A stretch of DNA of 64,000 nt from RYN-230 sp963829725 (GTDB lineage: Bacteria > Actinomycetota > Actinomycetes > Streptosporangiales > Streptosporangiaceae): assembly GCA_963829725.1 (NCBI GenBank), contig CAWHJW010000021.1:124001-188000 (forward strand). The letters are read 5' to 3'. The position numbers and the translations under genes were made by a program. Shown piece after piece: positions 43,982 to 53,343 of the stretch; position 1 is the stretch's first letter, and every line of letters starts with the position of its first letter. The notes under the pieces were generated by a model. It saw nothing but the letters and a program-made list of their open reading frames with translations, had not been told where the DNA came from and did not search any database.

Positions 43982-45481
43982 ATGGCGAACCTGAGCTGCA
44001 AGCTCGAACAGGCTGCGGCCGATCATGGGGAGTCCCCGGCCGTTCGTATGGACGGCCTGGTGCTGAATTACGCCCAGCTATGGGACGCGGTCGGCCGCAT
44101 GGTCTCGTTGCTGAGGTTTCTTGGGATAGTGCCGGGCGACCGGGTCGCCCTCATGCTGCCCAACGTTCCGGCCTTCCCGATCGTTTTCTACAGTGTGCTC
44201 CGCGCCGGGGCCGTGGCCGTGCCGATGAACCCACTGCTGAAGAGCCGCGAGGTCGCCCACGGCCTCCGCGATTCCGGCGCGACGGTCCTGTTCGCATGGC
44301 ACACCGCGACGAGCGAAGCCGACAAGGGCGCCGCGGAGACCGGCGCGCGGGTGATCGAGGTCGCCGAGCCCGACCTCTCCGCGCTGCTTGACGGCTTCCG
44401 CCCAGTTGCCGAAAGCGTGCAGCGGGCCGGCGATGACGACGCCGTGATCCTTTACACCTCAGGCACCACCGGCAGGCCCAAGGGCGCCGAGCTTACCCAC
44501 GCGGGACTGACCCGCAATGCCGGACTGACGGCCACTACGCTGCTCAACGCGGGCCCTGGCGATGTGATCATGGGCTGCCTGCCGCTGTTCCACAGCTTCG
44601 GGCTGACCTGCGCCCTGAACGCCACTATCGCGGGCGGTAGCACGCTGACCCTGTTGCCCAGGTTCGACCCGGGCAAGGCGCTGGAGATCATCGGTCGCGA
44701 CAAGGTGACGATCTTCGAGGGCGTGCCGACGATGTACGCGGCGATGCTGCACCATCCGGCCGCCGCGCAGGCTGATACCTCGTCACTGAGGGTGTGCGTA
44801 TCCGGCGGAGCGGCCATGCCCGTGGAGATCATGCGCGGGTTCGAGCGGGCGTTCGGCTGCACGATCCTGGAAGGGTATGGCTTGTCCGAGACCTCTCCGG
44901 TCGCCTCGTTCAACCACCCGGGCCGGGTGCGCAAGCCGGGATCGATCGGCACGCCGGTCGAGGGGGTGCAAATTCGCGTCGTTGACGCGGACGGCGCTGA
45001 ACTTCCCGCCGGCCAGGTCGGAGAGATCGTGATCGCCGGTCACAACATCATGAAGGGGTACTGGGGCCAGCCGGAGGCGACGGCCGCGGCGATCACGGAC
45101 GGCTGGTTCCGGTCCGGTGACCTCGGCAGGGTCGACGAGGATGGCTACTTCTACATCGTGGACCGGAAAAAGGACCTGATCATCCGGGGCGGGTACAACG
45201 TCTACCCGCGCGAGGTCGAAGAGGTCCTTTACGAGCACCCGGCCGTGGCTGAGGCCGCTGTCGTGGGGATCCCGGACGAGGAACTCGGCGAGGAGATCGG
45301 CGCCGCGGTGACGCTCAAGCCGGGCGCGCACGCCACCCCGGCGGAATTGCGCGCGTTCGCCAGAGAGGGGATAGCGCAGTACAAGTACCCGCGGCATGTC
45401 TGGCTCGTGCCTGGCCTGCCGAAAGGCCCCACAGGCAAGATCCTGCGCCGTGAGGTGCAGCCACCGGAGGATTTGCGATGA
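43982..45481 (+). CDS. Acyl-CoA ligase (AMP-forming)
   Basis: 499 residues from ATG 43982 with GGAGG at about 43972. ANL-superfamily motifs in order: P-loop LYTSGTTGRPKGAEL (about 157-171), LPLFHSFGL, GYGLSETSPV, WFRSGDLGRVDEDGYFYIVD and RKKDLIIRGGYNVYPREVEE, and the C-terminal catalytic Lys in PTGKILRREV. Length fits medium/long-chain fatty acyl-CoA synthetases. It overlaps the PHA synthase gene by 4 nt, so it probably supplies activated (hydroxy)acyl groups for polymer synthesis or recycling. Confidence 0.93.
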   Translation: MANLSCKLEQAAADHGESPAVRMDGLVLNYAQLWDAVGRMVSLLRFLGIVPGDRVALMLPNVPAFPIVFYSVLRAGAVAVPMNPLLKSREVAHGLRDSGATVLFAWHTATSEADKGAAETGARVIEVAEPDLSALLDGFRPVAESVQRAGDDDAVILYTSGTTGRPKGAELTHAGLTRNAGLTATTLLNAGPGDVIMGCLPLFHSFGLTCALNATIAGGSTLTLLPRFDPGKALEIIGRDKVTIFEGVPTMYAAMLHHPAAAQADTSSLRVCVSGGAAMPVEIMRGFERAFGCTILEGYGLSETSPVASFNHPGRVRKPGSIGTPVEGVQIRVVDADGAELPAGQVGEIVIAGHNIMKGYWGQPEATAAAITDGWFRSGDLGRVDEDGYFYIVDRKKDLIIRGGYNVYPREVEEVLYEHPAVAEAAVVGIPDEELGEEIGAAVTLKPGAHATPAELRAFAREGIAQYKYPRHVWLVPGLPKGPTGKILRREVQPPEDLR

Positions 45482-47214
45482 CCACCAACCCCGTCCGCGC
45501 GCTGGATGAGGCCGACCGCCTGCCGGGTGAGTCAGCCGCGCCCGAGGTCACCAAGGCAGTCGGCATGCTGGATCTCGTCCTGCCCGACGCTACTCTCGGC
45601 ACGTTCCGCCGTTTCCGGCCGGATTCCAGCATGATGCGGTACGCGGCCCGGCTGGCCGGCCGTCCGGGGACGGTGGCCCGGCGGGCCACCAAGCTGGCCG
45701 CCGAACTCGCCGGCATCGCGGCGGGCAGTTCGGCGATCGCCCCGGCGCGCCGCGACCGCCGGTTCGCGGATCCCGCGTGGAGTGAGAACCCGCTGCTCAA
45801 ACGCGCCGTCCAGGCCTACCTGGCCATCGGGGGGACGGCCGAGGAACTGCTCGCTGACGCGGAGCTGGACTGGCGGGACAACACGCGGCTGAAGTTCATG
45901 CTGACCAATCTCATCGCCGCGTCCGCGCCGAGTAACTACCCGCTGCTCAGCCCGGCCGCATGGAAGGCGTTCATCGACACCGGCGGGCTGAGCGCCGTGC
46001 GGGGTGTCCGTGCCCTGGTCTCGGACATGTCCTCTACCCCGCACATCCCGACGATGGTGGCATCCGACGCGTTCCAGGTCGGCCAGGACCTCGCCGTGAC
46101 GCCGGGAGCCGTAGTGGCCCGCACCGACGTCTACGAACTGATCCAGTACAAGCCGACCACGCCCACGGTCTACCCGATCCCGCTGCTCATGGTCCCGCCG
46201 ATGATCAACAAGTATTACGTCACCGACCTCGCGCCCGGCCGCAGCATGCTCGAATTCTTCGTGGCGCAGGGATATCAGGTATTCGTGCTCTCCTGGCGCA
46301 ACCCCGGCAAGGACGCCAGGAACTGGGACCTGGACACCTACGGTGAAGCAGTCGTCGACTCGATCGGCACACTCCGCGACATCACCAAGGCACCCAAGAT
46401 CAACCTCATGGGCCTGTGCGCCGGCGGCATCCTGTCCTCCATGGTCAGCGCGCACCTGAGCGCGACCGGGCAACTCGACCAGCTCGCCAGCCTCGGCCTG
46501 GGCGTGACACTCCTGGACATGACGCAGGCAGGCACAACCGTCTCGCTGATGGACGAGGCCACGGCCGCCGGGTCCATCCTCGCCTCCCGCGCCCGCGGGT
46601 ACATGGACGGGCGCACCCTCGCCGAGGTGTTCGCCTGGCTCCGGCCCGACGACCTGATCTGGAACTACTGGGTCAACAACTACCTGCAGGGCAAGACCCC
46701 GCCGCCGTTCGACATCCTGTACTGGAACGCCGACACCACCAGGATGCCCGCCGCGCTGCACCGCAACTTCATCGAGATCGCCATGGCCAACGCGCTCACC
46801 AGGCCAGATGCCGTAAGCATGCTCGGCTCCCCCGTCGACCTCTCCAAGATCGACGTGGACAGCTACATCGTGGCCGGCATCGACGACCACATCTCACCAT
46901 GGCCATCGGCCTACCGCGCCACCCAGCTGCTCAGCGGCAGCATCCGCTTCGTCCTCTCCAACAGCGGCCACATCGCCGCCATGGTCAACCCGCCATCCAA
47001 CCCCAAGGCGACCTTCCGCCTCGCACCCGGCAACCCGCCCGACCACAACGAATGGCTAGCCCACGCCGAGACCGTCCAGGGCAGCTGGTGGCCCGACTAC
47101 ACCACCTGGCTAGCCGAACGCAGCGGCGACATGAAGCCAGCCCCGCGCACCCTGGGCAACGCAAAATTCCGGCCACTATGCCCCGCACCAGGCACCTACA
47201 TCCTGCAACGGTAA
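45478..47214 (+). CDS. phaC: Poly(3-hydroxyalkanoate) synthase
   Basis: 578 residues, start overlapping the ligase stop (ATGA). The catalytic triad is in place: Cys314 in the lipase-like box GLCAGG, Asp470 in GIDDHISPW and His498 in SGHIAA. The YKPTTPTVYPIPLLMVPPMI and LAPGRSMLEFFVAQGYQVF regions are characteristic of class I/II synthases. It polymerises hydroxyacyl-CoA on granules. The N-terminal about 100 residues are Ala/Arg-rich and less conserved. With the ligase, the PucR gene and the depolymerase at 48322 it forms a PHA locus; no phasin or phaA/phaB is seen here. Confidence 0.93.
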   Translation: MTTNPVRALDEADRLPGESAAPEVTKAVGMLDLVLPDATLGTFRRFRPDSSMMRYAARLAGRPGTVARRATKLAAELAGIAAGSSAIAPARRDRRFADPAWSENPLLKRAVQAYLAIGGTAEELLADAELDWRDNTRLKFMLTNLIAASAPSNYPLLSPAAWKAFIDTGGLSAVRGVRALVSDMSSTPHIPTMVASDAFQVGQDLAVTPGAVVARTDVYELIQYKPTTPTVYPIPLLMVPPMINKYYVTDLAPGRSMLEFFVAQGYQVFVLSWRNPGKDARNWDLDTYGEAVVDSIGTLRDITKAPKINLMGLCAGGILSSMVSAHLSATGQLDQLASLGLGVTLLDMTQAGTTVSLMDEATAAGSILASRARGYMDGRTLAEVFAWLRPDDLIWNYWVNNYLQGKTPPPFDILYWNADTTRMPAALHRNFIEIAMANALTRPDAVSMLGSPVDLSKIDVDSYIVAGIDDHISPWPSAYRATQLLSGSIRFVLSNSGHIAAMVNPPSNPKATFRLAPGNPPDHNEWLAHAETVQGSWWPDYTTWLAERSGDMKPAPRTLGNAKFRPLCPAPGTYILQR

Positions 47215-48321
47215 GTTAGGCCGGCCAAGCGCCTGTCAGGCTGGGCTGGATGGCCCATGTCCAGCCCATGTCCGCACGCGGAAGACAACAGACCAGTGCC
47301 GGCCAGTGCCGCCTCCTGCCAGGTTCAGATCTGAGTAGGACAAACCAGCCGCAGACCCGGGACGAAGATCAGGTACAGCAGGCAAACAGGCAGGCTGATC
47401 ATTATCGCTTGGCGGTTGGCTAGCGCCGCGGCATCGACAACACCTGGCACGTCCTACCCAGGGTCGGTTCGGTGACTAGGCTTTTTGCGCGTGGTGCATT
47501 GCGTGAGCGCGCTGCGCCCTGTCGCTGGCTGCGGTGATTACGGCTGCCCAGGTCTGCGGCATCCTGGGCCGGCATGGCCCTCAGTTCGCGGTAGAGGCGG
47601 TTCGACCGCCTGGCTTCGGCGCTCAGCGGCGAGCAGGCGAACAGGCGACGCTCCCAGCTGACGATTTCGGCGGTTGCGCTCGTCGTTGCAGCGCTGATGC
47701 GGATGGGTATCGTGGCCGTTGTGGCGGCTATCCGGACAATAGGAACGACGATGCGCCTCATGATTCCTCCGGTGCAGGGTCATTGCCAGCCAGGCATGAT
47801 CGCCTGATATTTCCTGGAACTCGTGATTTCCGGGCTGCGATAATCGCTGTCGGCGCCTTTCCTGCTGAACTCGGTAGATAGGCGAAGCTGAGTATTTATA
47901 CCTGACCGCAGCCAATACCTCAGCTGGCCGCGTGGTCACTCCCGGCAGGCAGCGACATTATGTCCACTAAGCCGTGAGCGATACTTTATGATGCCAGATG
48001 GCCAGCCGCAAGTAGTCATCGTACAAGGCCATGTTAAATTCTGGTGACTAAATGTGTCGGGTTAGTGATGGATTCTGTCACCATCCCGCGTGATCCCAAA
48101 TAGGCTCACTAGCCTGACCAGCCACTCTGCCCGCACTGGGCGCCAGATTCCCGGTCCGTCACCCGCGACGAATCGCCTGTGCCGCTCGAAAATACGATTC
48201 GGTCCGGTGATCTGCGGATTCCCGGGGCTGTTTGATGTCCGATGTATGCGATCCGCCGCAGGAGAGACCGACGCTGCCCGTTCGAGGTGCGCTGGCATGC
48301 GGCGGACCGGGCCTGCCCTTC
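47215..48321. other. Intergenic region between convergent phaC and phaZ
   Basis: Apart from one weak frame on the minus strand (47420-47761) nothing is recognised. Around 47950-48070 the sequence is notably less GC-rich. Confidence 0.3.
47420..47761 (-). CDS. Possible small protein with hydrophobic start
   Basis: 113 residues. CGGAGGA lies 5 nt before the ATG. The start RRIVVPIVRIAATTATIPIR is Ile/Thr-rich and moderately hydrophobic, and RRSNRLYRELRAMPAQDAAD might be a helix; the tail is Arg-rich and looks random. May be a frameshifted or spurious frame. Confidence 0.25.
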   Translation of the reverse strand: MRRIVVPIVRIAATTATIPIRISAATTSATAEIVSWERRLFACSPLSAEARRSNRLYRELRAMPAQDAADLGSRNHRSQRQGAARSRNAPRAKSLVTEPTLGRTCQVLSMPRR

Positions 48322-49158
48322 TCAGCCCGCCGTGCGCGCCGCCCTGGTCCTGGCAGCGGATTGGGTCCCGGCGGCGAGGAATGCCTCCACGAGGGGCGCC
48401 AGGTGTCCGGCTTCGGTGACCAGGCCAAGGTGGCCGCCGTGGTAGATGCCTAGCTCGCTTCGCGGGATCAGGCGGTGCAAGATCCGCGCGTTTATCTGCG
48501 GGATGATGGGGTCATCGTTGCCGGCGAGGATCAGAGTGGGCTGACGCACCAGCGGCAGTAGCGGCAGGCTCGTCCAGCCGATGGTGGCCAGGAGCTGGTA
48601 GTGGTAGCCCCTGGTCGTTAGGGGGCGTGCCGTGGCGTGCAGTAGCTCGCGGGCGAGCGAGGGATCGTCGCGCACGCTGCCGCCATAAAGTTCACCGGCG
48701 ATGCCGGGCGCATATCCATGACCGCGGTGGCGTCGCGGCGCGAGCATGCGGAGCAGCACGCGAGGATGGCCGGGGACCATCAGGGCCCCTGGGGAGGTAG
48801 CCGCCAGCACCAGCCGGCGCACCCGGGATGGGCATCGCACGGCGAATTGCTGCGCGAGGCCGCCGCCCCAGGAGATGCCCAGGACGTCGGCCTGCTGGTA
48901 GCCGAGCTGGTCGAGCAGGCCGCTCAGCAGCGGCGCCAGCGTCCACAGATGGTAGGGAACCACTGGCCCGGGAGATCCGCCGATGCCCGGCATGTCGAAC
49001 CGGACGACCTCGCGCCGCGGGTCGAGCGCGTCAACGAACGGCTGCAGCAGTTCAAGGCTGGCCCCGATGCCGTTGCACAGCAGCAGGGGAGGCCACTCGG
49101 GGATCCCGCCCCGCACCGCGACCCGCAGGGACCGGCCCCGGACGGTCACAGTCCGCAT
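48322..49158 (-). CDS. phaZ: Poly(3-hydroxyalkanoate) depolymerase-type alpha/beta hydrolase
   Basis: 278 residues. RTVTVRGRSLRVAVRGG, LLLCNGIGASLELLQPFVDA, and RFDMPGIGGSPGPVVPYHLW are signatures of the Pseudomonas-type intracellular PHA depolymerase. The nucleophile elbow is GISWGGGLAQQF, the acid lies in AGNDDPIIP and the His in HGGHLGLV. The start 49158 gives the family's normal N-terminus. Convergent with the PHA synthase operon; it would mobilise stored polymer. Confidence 0.9.
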   Translation of the reverse strand: MRTVTVRGRSLRVAVRGGIPEWPPLLLCNGIGASLELLQPFVDALDPRREVVRFDMPGIGGSPGPVVPYHLWTLAPLLSGLLDQLGYQQADVLGISWGGGLAQQFAVRCPSRVRRLVLAATSPGALMVPGHPRVLLRMLAPRRHRGHGYAPGIAGELYGGSVRDDPSLARELLHATARPLTTRGYHYQLLATIGWTSLPLLPLVRQPTLILAGNDDPIIPQINARILHRLIPRSELGIYHGGHLGLVTEAGHLAPLVEAFLAAGTQSAARTRAARTAG

Positions 49159-49652
49159 GCTCGCCCGCGGCGCTGCGCTGCGGCCGCCGTTGGCCAGGGC
49201 GCGCAGACGGCCCGGCCGCCCGCTGTTCCGTGTTTCCCCGGCTGGGGTAGGTCAGTGGTCATGGACATATGTTCCCGGATCGGCGCACAGCGGCACCAGC
49301 CCCCGCCGCCGAGGCGGCTGGGTTTCATTCCACCGCGGCCAGAGCACGGCTGAGCCGATGCCCTGGTGCTGGCCTGGGATAACAGCCGGTTAAGTGAACC
49401 GTTTGCTCTGGCCAGCGGGTTCAGGCACCGGCCGCCCGGCGGTACCGGGCAGCCAGCAGACGCAGGTGTTTCGGCCAGCTCCGGGCAGCCGCTGGGCTCG
49501 AAGTCGGCGCCGAGCATGCCCAGCCACAGGGCAAGCATCTCGACCGATTACGCTCCGCCGTCAACCGCGCAGGTCCTCTCGTCAACCGCCTCAACCGGGC
49601 CCGCGGTGTTGGTGGCGATGGGCAGCGACTTCGCCGAACTCGTCCTCGCGCA
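49159..49652. other. Intergenic, no gene seen
   Basis: GC-rich, no supported frame; holds the promoter for phaZ (leftward) and the end of the DUF899 gene. Confidence 0.3.
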
Positions 49653-50374
49653 TCAGCCGGTGAACGTGGGGTCGGCTCCGTGCAGCCGCGGCGCCCGGCC
49701 CTTGGGCTCCTCCCAGTCTTCTTGCCGCCCCAGCGCCGTCAGGTCCAGCAGCGAGTAGGTGCTGCCGAGGATGTCCGTGCCCCGCGCCCAGGTCGAGTAC
49801 GTGTGGAAGATCTGGTCGCCGTCGCGCACGAAGCAGCTGAACCCGGGTACCTCCGTGGAAGCCCTGTCCCCTAGCAGGTCGGGTTCGTCTCGGTAGTTGG
49901 ACACGAATTGCTGCCTCGTGCTGTCCACGGTGGCCTGGAAGTCGTAGTTGAAGTCGCTGCCGTACGAGGAGTACCAGGGGACCGTCCAGCCGTTTACGGC
50001 CCGGTACTTCTCCAGCTTATCCAGCGGCGCGCGCGACACCAGGACGAGAGCCGTGTCCCGGGACCGAAGGTGCGCCAGGAGCCCGTCGGAGATCTCGTCG
50101 ATCGCCGCGGTGCCGCCAGGGCAGGCCACGTCCCAGTCGGGGCCGAACATGACGTGCTGGACGATCAGCTGCCGGCTGTCCCCGAACAGGCCCGCGAGGG
50201 TCACCTGGCCGCCCGGTCCTTCCAGCAGGTACTCCTGCTCGATCCGGACCATCGGCAGCCGCCGTCGTTCGGCATTAAGCGCGTCCCTTTCGCGGGTCGC
50301 TTGCTTCTCCCGGACCAGGAGCTGCTTCCTGCTTCCAGCCACTGCTCGCGGATCACGACGTCAGGGAAAGCCAT
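49653..50374 (-). pseudogene. DUF899 (thioredoxin-like) protein with N-terminal frameshift
   Basis: AGGAGG lies 5 nt before ATG 50374. That frame gives MAFPDVVIREQWLEA and then runs into unrelated sequence; one frame over, RKQLLVREKQATRERDALNA then ERRRLPMVRI continues the family sequence to 49653 (FGPDWDVACPGGTAAIDEIS; YSSYGSDFNYDF; VPGFSCFVRDGDQIFHTYST). So one base is lost or gained near 50333. A GTG at 50342 could give a shortened protein. The family resembles AhpC/thioredoxin folds; function unclear. Confidence 0.85.
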
Positions 50375-50560
50375 TCCAACCTCCTGTGCGTTCGGGTGCC
50401 TCACGGGATAGGAGTGGGCCTCGCGCCCGGATTAATCTGTCAGCACACAGGATGACGGCGATCGCGGTGATGGCGGATGCCCGCACTGCTCCGGAAGCGC
50501 TCAAGCCGGTTACCAGCGAGATTGAGCCTGGCCAGGAGTGGCCATGCCGTGACCTTCGGG

Positions 50561-51718
50561 TCAGCCAGCAGATCTCGCCATCCGTGCTGTCGCCTGGTCA
50601 AGGATGTCGGTGCTGGTGGCGAAGTTCAGGCGCACGTATCCGCTGCCCGCGGCGCCGAACCGCAGGCCGGGTTCGAGCGCGACGCGGCCGTGCTCGAGGA
50701 ACCGTTCCCGGGCCTGGTTATCCGGGCCGAGGGCGGCGCAGTTGAGCCAGGCCAGGAAGGTCGCCTCGGGTGGGTGCCAGTTGAGCATCGGGAGGCGCTG
50801 GCTTAGCAGGTCGCGGAGCAGGGCGCGCCGGTGGTCGAGGGTGGCCAGGAGCTGGTCGAGCCAGCCCTCCCCGGCGGTGAATGCGGCGACAGCGGCAATG
50901 ACGCCGAAGTGGCCCATGCGCCAGCGGGTATCGGCGGGAAACCGGCTGACCACCGTGGCCATACCCGGTGCGGCGGTCACGACGGCAGCGCACTTCAGGC
51001 CGGCCAGGTTCCAGGCCTTGCTGGCCGACAGCACGCTGACGGCGACCTCGGCAGCACCGGGCACGGTCAGCAGCGGGGTGAACGTGGCGCCAGGGAGCAC
51101 CAGCGGGCCGTGAATCTCGTCGCTGATGATGGTCACCCGGTAGATCCGTGCCAGCCGGACCAGCGAGGCCAGTTCGTCTGCCGTATGCACCCGCCCGACC
51201 GGGTTGTGGGGGTTGCACAGGACGTAGGCCGCCGGGTGGGTGGCGAACGCCGTTTGCAGCGCGGCGAGGTCGAGGCGCCACCCGGCGGCCGTGTGGGCCA
51301 GGGGGGCTTCCAGCAGCCGGGCTCCGGCCTCGGGGACCCAGTCGAAGAATGGCGGGTACACCGGCGGGCTGATCACCACCGCGTCCCCTGGGCGGGTCAG
51401 CACCCGGAGCAGCTCCACGACGCCCACCCCAACGTCGGTCACTGCCGTCACCGACATCGGGTCAATATCCCAGTTCCACCGGCTGGCAGCGAAGTCGGCG
51501 AGCGCTTTGCCGAGGTCAGGCACAGCCCGCGCGTACCCGGCATCGGACCGGTCCACGGCCTCGCGCAGGGCTTCCGCGACCGGGTTGGCCAGGGCGAAGT
51601 CCATCTCGGCCACCGTCAGCGGCAGCACATCGGCTGGGTAGGTCTGCCACTTCGCGCTACGCCGCTGTCTGAGAACCTCGAGCCGATCTACCGGCAATTC
51701 AGGTACGGCACGGTCCAT
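50561..51718 (-). CDS. MalY/PatB-type PLP-dependent aminotransferase / C-S lyase
   Basis: 385 residues from ATG 51718. RSAKWQTYPADVLPLTVAEM then DFALANPVAEAL is the start of the MalY/PatB branch of class I/II aminotransferases. Cofactor-site motifs: VTDVGVGVVELLRVL, CNPHNPVGRVHT, ISDEIHGPLVLPG, and PLP Lys in SASKAWNLAGLKCA. MalY/PatB enzymes cleave cystathionine and cysteine conjugates. The stop at 50561 is followed by convergent debris; no operon partner is visible. Confidence 0.92.
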   Translation of the reverse strand: MDRAVPELPVDRLEVLRQRRSAKWQTYPADVLPLTVAEMDFALANPVAEALREAVDRSDAGYARAVPDLGKALADFAASRWNWDIDPMSVTAVTDVGVGVVELLRVLTRPGDAVVISPPVYPPFFDWVPEAGARLLEAPLAHTAAGWRLDLAALQTAFATHPAAYVLCNPHNPVGRVHTADELASLVRLARIYRVTIISDEIHGPLVLPGATFTPLLTVPGAAEVAVSVLSASKAWNLAGLKCAAVVTAAPGMATVVSRFPADTRWRMGHFGVIAAVAAFTAGEGWLDQLLATLDHRRALLRDLLSQRLPMLNWHPPEATFLAWLNCAALGPDNQARERFLEHGRVALEPGLRFGAAGSGYVRLNFATSTDILDQATARMARSAG

Positions 51719-51809
51719 GGGCACAGCCTTCCCCACCGGATCAGCAAGATCAAATTCCTTCCTGGCGCGCTGGCCCGGACCCGCGCCCAGCGCGCATGGA
51801 CCCAGGCCG

Positions 51810-52199
51810 ACGGGGCGCTGCCCACCCTCTACCTCAGCCACGGCGCGCCGGCGCCGTTCGACGACGGCCCTGGCCACGGCAACTGTTCGACTGGGCCAGG
51901 CGCTCCGAAGCCCAGGAGCATCCTCATCGTCTCGCCGCACTGGGAGACCGCTTCATGACTCACGGCCGCTCCACTACCCAGGCCATGTTCAACGGCGCGA
52001 CCGCGCCTGGTCATCGGACTTCGACGCCTGGGCCGCCGACGCCCTCGCCCGCGGGGACGTCGATGAGCCAGCCTCATACGAGCCGGGCCCCCGGCAGCCC
52101 AACGCCGGACCACTACATCCCGGTCTTCACCACCCTCGGTGCCGCCGCCGACCCCGGACGGCGGCGCGCACCGTCATCGATGGCTACATGATCGGCTGA
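51810..52199 (+). pseudogene. LigB/DODA-type extradiol dioxygenase pseudogene
   Basis: LPTLYLSHGAPAPFDDG (with the metal His) reads first; PRQLFDWARR is one frame away; ILIVSPHWETAS returns; then FDAWAADALARGDVDEPASY, GAAADPG and VIDGYMIG up to the stop at 52199 are read in shifted frames. This is the DODA-type ring-opening dioxygenase layout, strongly shortened in the middle. Several indels make it dead. Confidence 0.75.
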
Positions 52200-52470
52200 G
52201 CGTTCAGCCTCGGGCCTTGTGCCAGGCGGCCCGGCAGCCACATCGAAGAGATGCCTTACGCCCGTCTCGCGGCCGCCAAGTATGCCGGGCACGAAAGTGA
52301 GCTGATCCGCAGGCCGCACTTCGGGGGTCCCGGCAGAGGATCCTGGCCATGGCCAGCGCCCCCAGGGATGCTCTCGCCTGCTGATGTGGGCACTGGCCAG
52401 GGGGACGGTTCCCTCGCCCCGAATGCTCCAGGCCCCGGCTCCGCCGGCGACCCCAGGCCGGACTATCCTC

Positions 52471-53110
52471 ATGCCCCGTCGGCTGGCCATCTCCGACCGG
52501 GCTGGAATGGCGATCCTCGCTACCGAATCCACCGATGCCGACGCTAATATCGCACGCAGCCTGTCGGAATTTATTCCGATGTTCCAGTCACTCTACACTG
52601 ACGTCTTCGTGCTCGGCTACCTGCAGCTTCTCGTGACGGCCGAGATCGGTGCCCGGCTGGACGAGCTTGACGATCCCGTCGATTATCCGTGGGAGTTCCA
52701 CCGCGTCGAGACCCGGATGCAGCTACTGAACAATCGATACTGGCGCGCCCGGATAACGGATTGGCCCTGGCTTAATCAATAATCAACTGCTCTCCTCCTA
52801 TCAGGAGGAGAATGACCTGCCCGCCGTCGTTGCTCAGCTCAGCGACAACGTCCGCGCTTACGGAGACCAGATCGAGCGGAGCTATCAGCATGGGCTCAAC
52901 CTCATCATCCTGCTGCTTAGCGCACTGGGCTTCGTGGGAGTTGTGGCGGGGCTGTTCGGCGCGGTCGCGACCTTCATGACCGTGTTTGGTACGGGCCATT
53001 GGGGCGCAGCCATCGGCGCAAGCGCCGGGGCGCTGGCCTTGGTGGGCGGGGTCACGCTGATACTGCGTCAGGGCACCTGGCGTGAGCTGTCCCCCTTCAT
53101 ACGGCGCTAA
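52471..53110 (+). pseudogene. Two-TM protein broken by a 7-bp tandem duplication
   Basis: A first frame (to 52782) reads LSEFIPMFQSLYTDVFVLGY, LQLLVTAEIGARLDELDD, RVETRMQLLNNRYWRARITD and WPWLNQ, then stops. The protein resumes one frame over with QLLSSYQEENDLPAVVAQLS, DNVRAYGDQIERSYQHGLNL, and ends with two membrane helices (IILLLSALGFVGVVAGLFGA; GAAIGASAGALALVGGVTLI) at 53110. At the break the sequence AATCAAT-AATCAAC is a 7-bp tandem duplication; removing one unit restores the frame. Family not recognised. Confidence 0.65.
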
Positions 53111-53343
53111 CGGGCGCATGTGGACGATCAGGCCGCCGACAATGGAGCCGATCCGCGCACCAGGGTGACCAGCTCAGCCGACGCCGGACCCGCGGCAGGA
53201 TCGCCATCAACGCTGACCGGGTGCAACAGGACGCTGAACTCGGGGTGGAAGACCACGACGCCCCGGACGACACCCGCGGCAGAGCGTGGTAGCACCTTCA
53301 CAGGGGCGCCGGTTGACGTCCGTCCCGGATGGAGGGCTGAGCG

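Noticed and set aside
45532..46890. Minus-strand frame opposite the PHA synthase
   Set aside because: The plus strand carries the complete synthase with catalytic triad; the opposite frame is a shadow.
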